A model generated the notes under the pieces. It was not told where the DNA came from and made no database searches. It saw nothing but the letters and a program-made list of their open reading frames with translations. A DNA stretch of 64,000 nt, taken from positions 121,398 through 185,397 of the forward strand of contig JAJDAT010000030.1 in the NCBI GenBank assembly GCA_029261715.1. The letters run 5' to 3'. Each line of letters starts with the position of its first letter. Position 1 is the first letter of the stretch. Shown here in pieces: positions 44,134-54,508 of this stretch. Made by a program: the position numbers and the translations under genes. Source of the stretch: Nitrospinia bacterium (GTDB lineage: Bacteria > Nitrospinota > Nitrospinia > Nitrospinales > JAJDAT01).

Positions 44134-46240
44134 TAACGCCACAATAACAAATCCGGCAAAAAGCGAATCAAACGTTTCTAACTTAGATCCGTTTTTTTAT
44201 CCGCAAACGGTCGCAGTGATTGGAGCTTTCCCTAAACCAGGGAACTTGGGGAAACGTATAATCGAAAGTTTACGAAGTCACGGCTATAAGGGGGCCATCA
44301 CCGCAGTTCATCCAAATGGCTTGGCTTTACCCAATTGCGCAACCGTAACGGATATCGAAAAACTGACAATTGGAACGGACTTGGCCATCGCCAGCATTTC
44401 TGCAGAAAACGTTTTATCCATAATAGAACCTCTATCAAAAAAAAGAATCCAGAATCTCATAGTGATCGGCGGTGGATTTGCAGAGATTGGAGAAGAAGGA
44501 AAAGGTCTACAAGTTCAACTAAAAGAACTAGCAAAAAAATATGGCATTCGCATTGTCGGACCAAATTGCCTTGGAACTTTTAACGGAGAAAATCGATTCA
44601 ATAGTTTTTTTCTGACCCCAGGTGAAATTGCATTTCCCGAAACGGGACCAGCAGCCGTTATCTCTCAAAGCGGCGCATTCCTTGCGATGATATTGAATCA
44701 ACTAGCGCTCCGCAAAGTTGGAGTTCGCAAAGCCATTAACTTTGGGAACAGAATCGACATAGGAGAATGCGAAGCTTTAGAAGCTTTTGGCGCCGACCCC
44801 AATATAAAAACAATCGGCATATATTTAGAAAGCGTTCTAAACGGAAAAAGATTTTTTAATATCGCTCGAAAGGTGGCCCAAGAAAAACATATTGTCATCT
44901 ATAAAGGAGGAAAGGGAGAAAAAGGAAATCGAGCCACTCTCGCTCATTCCGCTTCACTTGCAGGATCTTATGATGTTTTCCAAGCAGTGTGTAAACAAAC
45001 CGGAATTATTGAAGTTCAAGGTTTAACCGAATTAATCAATGGACTCCATACGTTGTCAACGTCTCCAATCCCAAAGGACAACCGAGTCTTAATAGTTAGT
45101 AATGGAGGCGGAATGGGAGTTCTATTAGCTGATCTTTGCGAAAAAGGCGGCTGCGGCCTTCCCAAACCAAACGCAATGATTATTAACGAACTAAAGGAAA
45201 CGCTTCCAAAATATTATTCGTTTAACAACCCTGTCGACATAACAGGTTCTGGATCAAATGAGCAATGCGTTCTGGCGATCGACAAACTACTAAAAACTGG
45301 ATTATTCGATTGCCTATTGCTAGTGGTCCTTTCTGGCACCGAAGGCATTAATGAAAACCTTGCCTCTGTTTTGAAAAATATATTGCCAGATAATTTCCCC
45401 GTGGCGCTGGGAGCCTATGGAGAAAAAATACAAAAAAGCTTCAAAACGGTTTTTCAAGAAAGTGGAATTCCAACATTCTCAACAGGGGAAGAAGCTGCCT
45501 GGGCGGTTAATCTTCTAGTACAAATAAGCTCTCGCAATCGCGTCTCTTTTAATCTCCCAACCTCACAAGACCCAATTTATCAGATTGAACCGCTGCAATG
45601 TTGGCTGGACCGTCCTTTGGAAAATCTAGACGAAATGCAATTGAAACGCATCTTAATCGAATGCGGAGTTCAAGCTCCAAAAAGGATTCCAGCGACCACA
45701 AAAAACGAACTTATCAACGCCGCTGAAGAAATTGGTTATCCAATTATCCTTAAAGCTGTTGGCAAGGATATCTTCCATAAAACGGAATTAAAAGGAGTTA
45801 AAACCAATATTTATCGCCAGGAAGAGTTAGTCAAGCAGTGGGAAGAAATGAAAAGAATATTGCCGACACAAATATGGACTGAGCAACAAGTCCCACCTGG
45901 TCTGGATATCATGGTAGGCATTTATAGAGACATCCAATTTGGTCCCACCCTATTATTTGGTACAGGCGGTCAATTCGTCGAAGTTTATAAAGATATTGGT
46001 CGCGTTATCCTTCCCGCAACAAACGATGAAATCGCAAAAGCTCTCTTAGAAACTTCAATTGGGAAAATAATTCTAGGAGCCCGAAAAGGCCAAAAATTCG
46101 ACCTGGAAAAGCTTCTAGCATTTATTGAACTAATTTCCAAATGGACAATGATGGAACCTAGAATCCAATCTCTAGATTTTAATCCTATTCGATTATACGA
46201 AAACTCTCTAATCATATTAGACGCAAAAATTAGAACCTAA
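44126..46240 (+). CDS. ADP-forming acyl-CoA synthetase, fused alpha-beta type
   Basis: A 704-residue protein from the ATG at 44126, which overlaps the porB stop; an in-frame ATG at 44078 lies inside porB and is rejected. The N-terminal CoA-binding domain starts FFYPQTVAVIGAFPKPGN. A ligase-CoA domain contains the likely phosphohistidine in AHSASLAG (about 274). The C-terminal 220 residues form an ATP-grasp domain (IILKAVGKDIFHKTE, GPTLLFGTGGQFVEV). It makes ATP from acyl-CoA, ADP and phosphate. Directly after the oxidoreductase it would capture the acyl-CoA energy. Confidence 0.9.
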   Translation: MSDNATITNPAKSESNVSNLDPFFYPQTVAVIGAFPKPGNLGKRIIESLRSHGYKGAITAVHPNGLALPNCATVTDIEKLTIGTDLAIASISAENVLSIIEPLSKKRIQNLIVIGGGFAEIGEEGKGLQVQLKELAKKYGIRIVGPNCLGTFNGENRFNSFFLTPGEIAFPETGPAAVISQSGAFLAMILNQLALRKVGVRKAINFGNRIDIGECEALEAFGADPNIKTIGIYLESVLNGKRFFNIARKVAQEKHIVIYKGGKGEKGNRATLAHSASLAGSYDVFQAVCKQTGIIEVQGLTELINGLHTLSTSPIPKDNRVLIVSNGGGMGVLLADLCEKGGCGLPKPNAMIINELKETLPKYYSFNNPVDITGSGSNEQCVLAIDKLLKTGLFDCLLLVVLSGTEGINENLASVLKNILPDNFPVALGAYGEKIQKSFKTVFQESGIPTFSTGEEAAWAVNLLVQISSRNRVSFNLPTSQDPIYQIEPLQCWLDRPLENLDEMQLKRILIECGVQAPKRIPATTKNELINAAEEIGYPIILKAVGKDIFHKTELKGVKTNIYRQEELVKQWEEMKRILPTQIWTEQQVPPGLDIMVGIYRDIQFGPTLLFGTGGQFVEVYKDIGRVILPATNDEIAKALLETSIGKIILGARKGQKFDLEKLLAFIELISKWTMMEPRIQSLDFNPIRLYENSLIILDAKIRT

Positions 46241-46265
46241 TTTCTAAAAAAGCGAGGACCGGAAA

Positions 46266-47369
46266 ATGGAACACTACATCGATAATTTTTCAGACGATTT
46301 GGGACCGGAAAAAATCATTCATATTTACGAACCTAAATCCAAACTAAAAGCCATCGTCGTGATAGATAATATCTCTCTAGGACCATCTCTCGGCGGCTGC
46401 AGGATGGCCCCAGATATCGATGATCGAGAAGTATTTAGATTAGCCCGAGCCATGACTCTTAAAAATGCCTTATGCGACCTGCCTCATGGCGGAGGTAAGT
46501 CTGGAATCATTGCCGACCCCAAAACAGCTTTAAAAGAACCATTAATGAGACAGTTTGCTCAATCGATCAAAGAACTCGTCAATTATATTCCCGGTCCAGA
46601 TATGGGGACCGACGAATCTTGCATGGCGTATATATTTGATGAAATAGGAAGAGCCGTGGGTCGACCAAAAGTATTAGGAGGAATCCCACTCGATCATTTA
46701 GGAATGACAGGATTTGGTTTAGCCGTCTCCGCAGACATCGCTAGCGAGGAATTAGACATACCGCTTAAAAATGCGAATGTCGTGATACAGGGCTTTGGCA
46801 ACGTTGGTAAAGCCACCGCTAAACTACTGGCTGAACGGGGAGCAAAAATAATCGCCACTTGCGACATTAACGGAGCCATATACAATCCCCACGGTATTAA
46901 TGTTGACGCTCTATTTGAATACGCAAATGCTGACAAACTGGTTCAACTTTCCGGGTTGGGAGAAAAAGTTTCAAATCAAAAATTATTAGAAATTGAGTCG
47001 GACATATTTGTCCCTGCGGCAAGACCAGATGTATTCACTACGTCCAACCAACACCTATTAAAAACCAAACTGGTTTTAGAAGGAGCTAATATTCCTATAA
47101 CTCACGAAGCAGCAAAATTAATGAATGATAGAGGAATTACCATCATACCCGATATCATTGCTAACGGCGGCGGAGTCATTTGCGCTTCTACCGAATATAA
47201 AGGAATGACAGAAACTGAAGCGTTTGAAAGAGTTAAAGTAACAATTGGCAGAAATACAGAAGAGCTTTTAGCTCGAATTAAGGATAGCGGAGTGTATCCT
47301 CACGAAATGGCGGTTCAAATGGGAAAAGAGCGAATTGCTCAAGCTATGTCATTTCGAGCGCATATGTAA
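46266..47369 (+). CDS. Glu/Leu/Phe/Val dehydrogenase
   Basis: A 367-residue amino acid dehydrogenase. The substrate site has GGCRMAPD (about 43-50) and LPHGGGKSGI with K78, plus K66 in LKNALC. The NAD(P)-binding domain has QGFGNVGKATAKLL near 175-188. Its length matches leucine/valine-type enzymes (about 360) better than hexameric glutamate dehydrogenase (about 420-450). It deaminates an amino acid to the 2-oxoacid that the upstream oxidoreductase uses (inference). Gap to the previous gene is 25 bases. Confidence 0.9.
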   Translation: MEHYIDNFSDDLGPEKIIHIYEPKSKLKAIVVIDNISLGPSLGGCRMAPDIDDREVFRLARAMTLKNALCDLPHGGGKSGIIADPKTALKEPLMRQFAQSIKELVNYIPGPDMGTDESCMAYIFDEIGRAVGRPKVLGGIPLDHLGMTGFGLAVSADIASEELDIPLKNANVVIQGFGNVGKATAKLLAERGAKIIATCDINGAIYNPHGINVDALFEYANADKLVQLSGLGEKVSNQKLLEIESDIFVPAARPDVFTTSNQHLLKTKLVLEGANIPITHEAAKLMNDRGITIIPDIIANGGGVICASTEYKGMTETEAFERVKVTIGRNTEELLARIKDSGVYPHEMAVQMGKERIAQAMSFRAHM

Positions 47370-47410
47370 GAACTAACCATTAGGGAAATTTTCGACTTAG
47401 AGGACGTATC

Positions 47411-48529
47411 ATGAATACACTCATATTTGAAAAGAAGATTTTTATTTCTTTGATCTTTATTCCTTTGTTCGTTCTCTTATTTTTAGGAACTGGTTCTACA
47501 GAGGAAAAATTGTGGACAGAAAGCGAAAATGTTGCCAAAGAAGAAATCGTTCTCAGCTCTAAGACATTTAGAGAACTTGCTAAACGACTAAGTCCCGCCG
47601 TTGTTAATATTCGCGCTATGGTAAAGGTAAGAGATCGGTTTTATGGGGAGTTTCCATACATGCGTCCCCCATCATCTTCTCCAAATTTCCCTCCATCTAA
47701 AGATTTTGAACAAGGAGGAGAAGGAACAGGTTTTATAATAAATAAAAATGGTTATATTCTTACTAACGGGCATGTCGTTGCAGAATCAGATCAATTGCAA
47801 GTGACCTTGGCAGACAAACGATTATTTCCTGCTAAACTAATCGGGTTAGATAAAACCGGAGATCTGGCTCTTGTGAAAATAGAATCTAACGAAGATCTTC
47901 CAGTCGCTCCATTAGGAAGTTCTGAGAAGTTACAAGTCGGAGATTGGGTTATGGCAATTGGAAGTCCGTTCGGTTTTGACGAAACCGTAACGGTTGGAAT
48001 CATAAGCGGCAAAGGTAGATCCATTGGCGCTAGTCCGTATGACGACTTCATCCAAACAGACGCTTCTGTCAATCCGGGTAACAGCGGCGGACCGCTTATC
48101 AACCTACAAGGAGAAGTTGTAGGAATCAACACGGCCATATTGTCAGTAGCGCAAGGAATGGGATTTTCCATTCCCATAGATACTGTTAAAATACAATTGC
48201 CAAACTTAAAAAACTTAGGTCGAGCCGTTCGTAGCTGGCTTGGGATCGTGGTTCAAGACATTACTTTAGAAGCCAAAGAATCCTTAGGGCTTAAAATAGA
48301 TCATGGTTCTTTAGTAAACGAGGTAGTTCCTCAAAGCCCCGCTTCTAAAGCCGGTATTCAACGAGGCGACGTGATCGTCGAATTTGATAAACGCCCTATA
48401 AAAAATTCCATCGAGCTTCCAAAACGAGTAGCCTATTCGATTGCCGAAAAAGAATATTTAATAAAACTTGTACGAAATAATGAGACAATTTCCATTAAAG
48501 TGATCTTAGAAGAAGTTCCAAAATCTTGA
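47411..48529 (+). CDS. HtrA/DegQ-like periplasmic serine protease
   Basis: A 372-residue protease with an N-terminal hydrophobic anchor or signal peptide (about 10-28). The catalytic triad is visible: His near 121 in TNGHVV, Asp near 151 in GDLALVKI and Ser near 225 in GNSGGPL. One PDZ domain follows (about 270-365), as in DegS and small HtrA proteins. It removes misfolded envelope proteins. It sits between the amino acid dehydrogenase and hydrogenase genes without an obvious functional link. Confidence 0.93.
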   Translation: MNTLIFEKKIFISLIFIPLFVLLFLGTGSTEEKLWTESENVAKEEIVLSSKTFRELAKRLSPAVVNIRAMVKVRDRFYGEFPYMRPPSSSPNFPPSKDFEQGGEGTGFIINKNGYILTNGHVVAESDQLQVTLADKRLFPAKLIGLDKTGDLALVKIESNEDLPVAPLGSSEKLQVGDWVMAIGSPFGFDETVTVGIISGKGRSIGASPYDDFIQTDASVNPGNSGGPLINLQGEVVGINTAILSVAQGMGFSIPIDTVKIQLPNLKNLGRAVRSWLGIVVQDITLEAKESLGLKIDHGSLVNEVVPQSPASKAGIQRGDVIVEFDKRPIKNSIELPKRVAYSIAEKEYLIKLVRNNETISIKVILEEVPKS

Positions 48530-48556
48530 ATAAACTAATAAATTTTCAAAGTTATA

Positions 48557-49687
48557 ATGGATAAACCCTCGGTAATTGATAAAGAAGATTTAAATAAACT
48601 TATAGCTAAGCTGAACCAGCAGGGCTATAAAACCATCGGACCAACTATTCGAGGCGAAGCAATCGTCTATGACCGTATTTCTTCAATCGAGGACCTGCCA
48701 GAAGGTTGGACTGACGAACAAGGACCTGGTCATTATCGAATAAAAAAGCGTAATGATAAGGCCCTATTTGGTTTTAACGTCAGTCCCCATTCTTGGAAAC
48801 AATTTTTACATCCGCCAGAAAAAAAATTATGGACCGCCGAGAAAAACGGCTCCAGTTTTAAAATCATTCCAGAGGAATTAGAAAATCCCAAATTTGCATT
48901 TATTGGAGTCCGATCATGCGAACTTCACGCAATAGCGATCCAAGATAAGGTTTTTATTCAAGGTCCTCATATCGATAGCGTTTATCAAATTAACAGAAAA
49001 GATCTTTTTACGGTAGCCGTCAACTGCGGTCAAGCGGGCGGTACTTGTTTTTGCGTTTCAATGCAAACAGGCCCAAAAGTAAACTCTGAATTCGATTTAG
49101 CGTTGACCGAAGTTTTGGAAAAAGATAAACACTATTTTGTAGTGGAAACGGGATCAGACCGCGCCCAATCAATCATAGAGAATCTTGATCTGCGTACGGC
49201 AGAAAACCAAGAGCTCAAAATCGCAGAAGAGATAATAGATAACACCGCTCAAAACATGGGCCGTTTTTTAGATACCGAAGGAATAAAAGAAACCCTCTTT
49301 GAAAACTTGGAACACCCTCGCTGGGAAGAAGTAGCAAACCGCTGTCTATCCTGCGCAAATTGCACCATGGCGTGCCCCACTTGTTTTTGCTCAACGGTAG
49401 AAGATGTAACCGACATTACAGGAGATCATGCAGAACGCTGGCAAAAATGGGATTCGTGTTTCACGATGGACTTTACTTACATTCATGGAGGACACGTACG
49501 AAACTCCACAAAATCTCAATACAGACAATGGATGACTCACAAGCTCGCGAGTTGGATCGATCAATTTGACTCTTCGGGTTGTGTCGGTTGTGGGCGATGC
49601 ATTACCTGGTGCCCGGTCGGTATCGATTTAACAGAGGAAGTCGCGGCCATCAGAAAGTCAGATAAAACCAAAATCGACAACATTTAG
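48557..49687 (+). CDS. hydB: [NiFe] hydrogenase group 3b, beta (Fe-S) subunit
   Basis: A 376-residue protein similar to sulfhydrogenase beta and anaerobic sulfite reductase subunit A. The C-terminal region carries two [4Fe-4S] motifs, [12 protein letters not shown] near 261-272 and [12 protein letters not shown] near 348-359; additional cysteines lie at [10 protein letters not shown] near 156-165. It links the hydrogenase to the flavin subunit. First gene of the hydrogenase group, 27 bases after htrA. Confidence 0.9.
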   Translation: MDKPSVIDKEDLNKLIAKLNQQGYKTIGPTIRGEAIVYDRISSIEDLPEGWTDEQGPGHYRIKKRNDKALFGFNVSPHSWKQFLHPPEKKLWTAEKNGSSFKIIPEELENPKFAFIGVRSCELHAIAIQDKVFIQGPHIDSVYQINRKDLFTVAVNCGQAGGTCFCVSMQTGPKVNSEFDLALTEVLEKDKHYFVVETGSDRAQSIIENLDLRTAENQELKIAEEIIDNTAQNMGRFLDTEGIKETLFENLEHPRWEEVANRCLSCANCTMACPTCFCSTVEDVTDITGDHAERWQKWDSCFTMDFTYIHGGHVRNSTKSQYRQWMTHKLASWIDQFDSSGCVGCGRCITWCPVGIDLTEEVAAIRKSDKTKIDNI

Positions 49688-49696
49688 GACAAACCT

Positions 49697-50158
49697 ATGA
49701 AATCCTTAGAATCAATTATTGAGAATCATCCTTTTTTTAAAGACTTGGAACCTCGGTTTTTGGAACTAGTTACGGGATGCGCTTCGAATGTTCGGTTTGA
49801 AGCTGGAAGTTTTATTTTCCGACAAAACGAAGAAGCGAACCAATTCTATTTAATTAGGCAAGGCAAAGTGGCTTTGGAAGTTTGTCCTCCAAATCGCGAT
49901 CCTGTTATCGTTCAAACTGTCAGTGATGGAGAAATTTTAGGTTGGGCTTGGATGGTTCCACCCTACAATTGTCACTTCGACGCACAAGCGCTTGAATTGA
50001 CCCGAGCGATTCAACTAGACGGTCAATGTCTTCGCAAAAAATGTGAAGAGGACCATAGTTTGGGCTATCAAGTCCTGAGTCGATTGCTCCCAATTATTGG
50101 CAAAAATATGGAAGCGACCCAGTTGCAACTAACAGATATCTACGGTAATCGGAGCTAA
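49697..50158 (+). CDS. Stand-alone cyclic-nucleotide-binding-fold protein
   Basis: A 153-residue cNMP-binding-type beta barrel with no DNA-binding or other effector domain. The fold is clear (SFIFRQNEEANQFYLIRQGKVAL, then DGEILGW). In the phosphate-binding cassette the usual R-[ST]-A is replaced by HFDAQA, so classical cAMP binding is doubtful. It is placed between hydB and hydG with gaps of about 8 bases, so it is made in step with the enzyme and may be a structural or regulatory subunit. Confidence 0.85.
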   Translation: MKSLESIIENHPFFKDLEPRFLELVTGCASNVRFEAGSFIFRQNEEANQFYLIRQGKVALEVCPPNRDPVIVQTVSDGEILGWAWMVPPYNCHFDAQALELTRAIQLDGQCLRKKCEEDHSLGYQVLSRLLPIIGKNMEATQLQLTDIYGNRS

Positions 50159-50166
50159 CGGTAGGA

Positions 50167-51006
50167 ATGGACAATAATGCACAAGATCCAATGGTTCCTC
50201 AGCTTTATGAAGTTACAAGAACCATTCGAGAGACGCACGACTCCTTCTCGTTACACTTAAAATCAAAAGGCGATTCGGATATTCCTGAATTTGGTCCCGG
50301 ACAATTTAATATGCTCTACGCGTTTGGAGTAGGAGAAGTCCCTATCTCAATCAGTGGACGCGCCGAAAAATCCGGAAACTTGATTCATACAATCCGCAAT
50401 GTAGGTTCCGTAACCTCTGCCCTTAACGACCTTAAGAAAGGACATACATTAGGATTACGCGGTCCATTTGGCACTTCCTGGCCAATTGAAGCTTGTAAAA
50501 AACAAGACGTCGTCATTATTGCCGGAGGCATCGGCTTGGCTCCATTACGACCCGCTATATACGCTCTACTCAAACAAAGAGATCAATTCGGAGAAATCGC
50601 AATCCTTTATGGAGTTCGACAACCTAAAGATTTATTATTTACAAAGGAATTTGAAACCTGGCGTGGAAAATATGGAATCCAAGTAAAGGTAACCGTCGAT
50701 TCAGCAGATCGCGAATGGAAAGGTAACGTAGGAGTAGTCACTACACTAATTCCTAGAGTTTCTTTTGATCCAACTCACACTGTCGCTATGATTTGTGGAC
50801 CGGAAATCATGATGAAGTTTTCAATTCTCGCTTTAAAACAATCAGGTATGTCAGAAAAAAATATTTTTATCACTATGGAACGAAATATGAAATGCGCCGT
50901 TGGGTTTTGCGGCCACTGTCAATTCGGTCCCGCGTTTATCTGCAAAGACGGCCCTGTATTTGCCTATAATAAAATAAAACCTTTTTTTGAAACTCGTGAT
51001 CTCTAA
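50167..51006 (+). CDS. hydG: [NiFe] hydrogenase group 3b, gamma (FAD/NAD(P)) subunit
   Basis: A 279-residue ferredoxin-NADP reductase-like subunit. FAD domain about 15-105, NAD(P) domain with [12 protein letters not shown] near 119-130, and a C-terminal [2Fe-2S] site in [14 protein letters not shown] followed by FICKDGPVF. It exchanges electrons between pyridine nucleotides and the Fe-S chain. Its stop is one base before the preferred hydD start. Confidence 0.92.
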   Translation: MDNNAQDPMVPQLYEVTRTIRETHDSFSLHLKSKGDSDIPEFGPGQFNMLYAFGVGEVPISISGRAEKSGNLIHTIRNVGSVTSALNDLKKGHTLGLRGPFGTSWPIEACKKQDVVIIAGGIGLAPLRPAIYALLKQRDQFGEIAILYGVRQPKDLLFTKEFETWRGKYGIQVKVTVDSADREWKGNVGVVTTLIPRVSFDPTHTVAMICGPEIMMKFSILALKQSGMSEKNIFITMERNMKCAVGFCGHCQFGPAFICKDGPVFAYNKIKPFFETRDL

Positions 51007-51007
51007 A

Positions 51008-51784
51008 ATGGCAAAGAAAAAACCAAAACTAGCAGTTTGGAAATTTGCTTCCTGCGACGGCTGCCAACTAAGTCTTTTAGATTGCGAGGACGAATTGTTA
51101 GCTCTCGCCGAAGAAATAGAAATTGCTAATTTCCCTGAGGCCTCACGCGCCTTTATAAAAGGACCCTATGATTTATCTCTCGTAGAAGGCTCCATCACCA
51201 CACCGCACGACGCAGAAAGAATTCACAAAATTAGACGATCTTCCAAGTTTCTAGTAACAATCGGAGCCTGCGCAACTGCCGGAGGTATTCAAGCTCTGCG
51301 AAACTTCAAAGACGTGAATGAATTCATATCCATTGTTTACGCGAATCCAAGCTACATAGACACATTACAAAAATCCACGGCTATTGCCGATCATGTCAGA
51401 GTCGATTTTGAACTTCGCGGTTGCCCCATTAACAAAGCGCAACTACTAGAAGTCATATCCGCTTATTTGAACAAAAGAAAACCAGTCACTCCCGCGCATA
51501 GCGTGTGCATGGATTGCAAACGAAAAGGTATCGTTTGCGTTATGGTCTCTAAAGGAGATCCGTGCTTGGGGCCGGTAACTCATGCGGGTTGCGATGCGCT
51601 ATGCCCTTCTTATAATCGTGGATGTTTTGGATGTTATGGTCCCAAAGAAATACCAAATACTAGCGCACTAAGCAAAGAATTTAAGCGTCTAGGAAAAACC
51701 AACGAGGAAATCAAGCTCGCTTTTCGAAGCTTTAATGGCTACGCAGAGCCTTTCCGCAAAGAGAGCGAAGCCCATGAAGAATAA
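51008..51784 (+). CDS. hydD: [NiFe] hydrogenase group 3b, delta (small) subunit
   Basis: A 258-residue small subunit from the ATG at 51008; an in-frame TTG at 50987 is inside hydG and is not preferred. Fe-S ligands are visible in CDGCQ (proximal cluster), GACAT, RGCPIN and a C-terminal set ([32 protein letters not shown]), enough for three [4Fe-4S] clusters. No Tat signal, so the enzyme is cytoplasmic, as expected for group 3b. hydA starts within its last codons. Confidence 0.92.
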   Translation: MAKKKPKLAVWKFASCDGCQLSLLDCEDELLALAEEIEIANFPEASRAFIKGPYDLSLVEGSITTPHDAERIHKIRRSSKFLVTIGACATAGGIQALRNFKDVNEFISIVYANPSYIDTLQKSTAIADHVRVDFELRGCPINKAQLLEVISAYLNKRKPVTPAHSVCMDCKRKGIVCVMVSKGDPCLGPVTHAGCDALCPSYNRGCFGCYGPKEIPNTSALSKEFKRLGKTNEEIKLAFRSFNGYAEPFRKESEAHEE

Positions 51785-53072
51785 AAAGACCAAAACCATA
51801 AAAGTTGATTACCTCGCCCGCGTAGAGGGCGAAGGAGCTCTCTATATAAAAATCAAAGATGGCTCTGTAGCCGACGTTAAGTTAAAAATTTTTGAACCGC
51901 CTCGGTTTTTCGAAGCATTTTTACGAGACCGTGATTATAAAGAAGCTCCAGATATAACCGCGCGTATTTGCGGAATTTGCCCGGTGGCTTACCAGATGAG
52001 CGCGGTACACGCGATGGAAAACGCACTTGGCGCACACGTTAACGGACCATTGCGCGAACTGCGTCGTTTACTTTACTGTGGAGAATGGATCGAAAGCCAT
52101 GTCCTACATATTTATATGTTGCATGCTCCCGATTTCTTAGGCTATGACGATGCTATTAAAATGGCAAAAGACCACCGAGAAATTGTTGAACGCGGTTTAA
52201 AGTTAAAAAAAATCGGAAACCAAATCGTCAATCTGGTGGGCGGAAGAGAAATTCATCCCATCAACGTGCGAGTCGGCGGTTTCTATAAAACGTTTTCCAA
52301 AACAGAATTAGAAACTTTGACTGAAAACCTGAAATGGGCACGAGACGCGGCTTATGAAACCGTTCTATGGACCTCTAAATTTTCCTTTCCAGACTTTGAA
52401 AGAGACTACGAATTTGTCAGTCTCAGTCATCCCAGTGAATATCCTTTTAATGAAGGTAGAATTATTTCAAATAAAGGATTAGACATAGACGCTTCCGAAT
52501 ACGAAGCTCATTTTGAAGAAGTACATGTAAAACATTCAACAGCTCTTCATTCTGTATTAAAAGAGCGTGATGCCTATTTTGTCGGACCCATGGCTCGATA
52601 CAATTTAAATTTCGACAAACTTCCCCCAATCGCGCAAGAAGCGGCGGCTGAAGCAAAATTAGGAAAAGAATGTAGAAATCCTTTTAAGAGCATAATAATT
52701 AGAAGCATAGAAACCTTATTCGCTTTCGAAGAGGCTCTTAGAATTATCTCGGAATACGACGAACCAAAAAATCCCTTTCAAGAAACCCAACCTATAAACG
52801 GAGAAGGTTTTGGATGCACAGAAGCCCCGCGCGGAATGTTATTCCATCGATACAAAGTAGATAAACAAGGAAAAATATTAGACGCGAGAATCGTTCCGCC
52901 AACTTCTCAAAATCAAAAAACTATCGAAAACGATCTTAGAGCCTTTGTGCCAAAATATATCGATCTGCCAGACGACAAACTGACCTGGCAATGTGAACAA
53001 GCCATAAGAAACTATGATCCTTGTATTTCATGTTCAACACATTTTTTAAAGTTAAATATCGAACGAAACTGA
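51774..53072 (+). CDS. hydA: [NiFe] hydrogenase group 3b, alpha (large, catalytic) subunit
   Basis: A 432-residue catalytic subunit from the ATG at 51774, which overlaps hydD by 11 bases; an upstream in-frame ATG at 51735 is deep inside hydD. The L1 motif RICGICPV and the C-terminal L2 motif DPCISCSTH provide the four Ni ligand cysteines. Nine residues follow the His (FLKLNIERN), a tail that the endopeptidase encoded at 54035 would remove after nickel insertion. Group 3b enzymes couple H2 to NADP(H) and can be reversible. Confidence 0.94.
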   Translation: MKNKKTKTIKVDYLARVEGEGALYIKIKDGSVADVKLKIFEPPRFFEAFLRDRDYKEAPDITARICGICPVAYQMSAVHAMENALGAHVNGPLRELRRLLYCGEWIESHVLHIYMLHAPDFLGYDDAIKMAKDHREIVERGLKLKKIGNQIVNLVGGREIHPINVRVGGFYKTFSKTELETLTENLKWARDAAYETVLWTSKFSFPDFERDYEFVSLSHPSEYPFNEGRIISNKGLDIDASEYEAHFEEVHVKHSTALHSVLKERDAYFVGPMARYNLNFDKLPPIAQEAAAEAKLGKECRNPFKSIIIRSIETLFAFEEALRIISEYDEPKNPFQETQPINGEGFGCTEAPRGMLFHRYKVDKQGKILDARIVPPTSQNQKTIENDLRAFVPKYIDLPDDKLTWQCEQAIRNYDPCISCSTHFLKLNIERN

Positions 53073-53091
53073 AAACGGTTTACAACACGAC

Positions 53092-54009
53092 ATGAACATA
53101 AACGCCACCCCTCAAAATGAAACATTTTTTAGCAAAATCGTCGAATTAGCGGCGGACGCCATCCTTGCTATCGACAAAAACATGAAACTAATTTATTTAA
53201 ATAAAGAAGCCGAAAAAACGTTTGGCTACTCCCACGATGAAATAATAGGACAACATTTAAACACGCTGATCTCTCCAGAATTTCACGCGGATCATGATAA
53301 GCATATCCGTAAATTTTTAGAAGAAGACGCTATCTCCCGACTTATGAATGATAGGCAAAATGTCGAAGTAAAAGGTCTTCGCAAGGATGGGAGTCAATTC
53401 TTCGCGGAGATATCTATTATCAAAATACAACAAGACGGTGAAACCCTTGTTGCTGGCATTATTAGAGATATTTCAAACAGCAAAGAATTGGAAAAAAAAT
53501 TAAGAGACTTTGCAGAGCACGACGCTCTGACAGGAATCATGAATCGGCGCATGATCGAAAACGCTTTAAAGAAAGACATAGAACGCGCTTCCCGTTACAA
53601 CACGCCTTTATCGCTTTTAATGATGGACATCGATCATTTTAAAAAGGTAAACGATACCTTTGGCCACGATATTGGCGACTTAGTCCTAAAACATTTGACC
53701 AGTATTAGTAAAAGTAATTTACGCGAAGTGGATTCTTTTGGAAGGTGGGGAGGCGAGGAATTTGTCGTATTGCTGCCGGAAATCGATCTAAAAGACGTTC
53801 GCGTGGTTGCCGAAAAACTGAGAGCTTCTATAGAAAAAAATCCCTTAATAATAAACGACAATGAAAAAGTTTCTTATACAATTAGTATTGGAGGCGTCGT
53901 TTTTTCCAAGTCCATAGAATCGTGGGAAACCTTCTTCAAATTAGCGGATAATGCACTTTATCAAGCCAAAGAACAAGGACGAAACCAGGTTTGCATAAGT
54001 ACAAAATAA
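53092..54009 (+). CDS. PAS-GGDEF diguanylate cyclase
   Basis: A 305-residue cytoplasmic protein. PAS domain about 8-130 (AADAILAIDKNMKLIYLN, then FGYSHDEIIGQ), followed by a GGDEF domain with an intact active site GGEEF near 221-225 and an RxxD feedback-inhibition site exactly 5 residues upstream (REVD). It should make cyclic di-GMP. Its location, 20 bases after hydA and before the maturation genes, is unusual. The PAS domain shows no conserved haem or flavin ligand I can name. Confidence 0.93.
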   Translation: MNINATPQNETFFSKIVELAADAILAIDKNMKLIYLNKEAEKTFGYSHDEIIGQHLNTLISPEFHADHDKHIRKFLEEDAISRLMNDRQNVEVKGLRKDGSQFFAEISIIKIQQDGETLVAGIIRDISNSKELEKKLRDFAEHDALTGIMNRRMIENALKKDIERASRYNTPLSLLMMDIDHFKKVNDTFGHDIGDLVLKHLTSISKSNLREVDSFGRWGGEEFVVLLPEIDLKDVRVVAEKLRASIEKNPLIINDNEKVSYTISIGGVVFSKSIESWETFFKLADNALYQAKEQGRNQVCISTK

Positions 54010-54034
54010 TCAAAAACCTTAAATAACCAAAGTT

Positions 54035-54505
54035 TTGGATAAACCAAACTATTTAATTATTGGTGTCGGCAATTTCTACCGACACGACGACGCAGTTGGC
54101 CTTTTAATAGCACGTCGTCTCAAAGAGTTAAACGACAAACGCCTAACCATTTTGGAACAAAGCGGGGACGGGATATCATTAATGGAATCCTGGAAAGATT
54201 GGAATTATGCCATCTTAGTAGATGCCGTTTCTTCCGGTCAGGCTCCTGGAACAGTCCATTACCTCGAAGCTAACAAAAAACCGATCCCTTCTAAATTCTT
54301 TTCCTGCTCGACCCATAATATGGGTGTAGCAGAGGCAGTTGAACTATCTCGGTCTTTTGACCAGTTACCAAAATATTTGGGTATTTATGGGGTTGAAGGA
54401 AAAGATTTCAGCCCTGGAGAAGGATTGTCGCAAGAAGTGGAGGAAGGAATGGAACAAGTGGCGAAACAAATTCTCGAAAAAATTGAATCTTTATGCGAGG
54501 TCTGA
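54035..54505 (+). CDS. Hydrogenase maturation endopeptidase
   Basis: A 156-residue HyaD/HycI-type protease that trims the C-terminus of the large subunit once nickel is bound. The nickel-sensing motif GVGNFYRHDDAVG is at 8-20 and further conserved acidic and His residues lie near AVSSGQAPG and STHNMG. It starts with TTG at 54035; no ATG lies before the conserved motif. It follows the cyclase by 25 bases and ends 3 bases before hypA. Confidence 0.9.
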   Translation: MDKPNYLIIGVGNFYRHDDAVGLLIARRLKELNDKRLTILEQSGDGISLMESWKDWNYAILVDAVSSGQAPGTVHYLEANKKPIPSKFFSCSTHNMGVAEAVELSRSFDQLPKYLGIYGVEGKDFSPGEGLSQEVEEGMEQVAKQILEKIESLCEV

Positions 54506-54508
54506 GCG

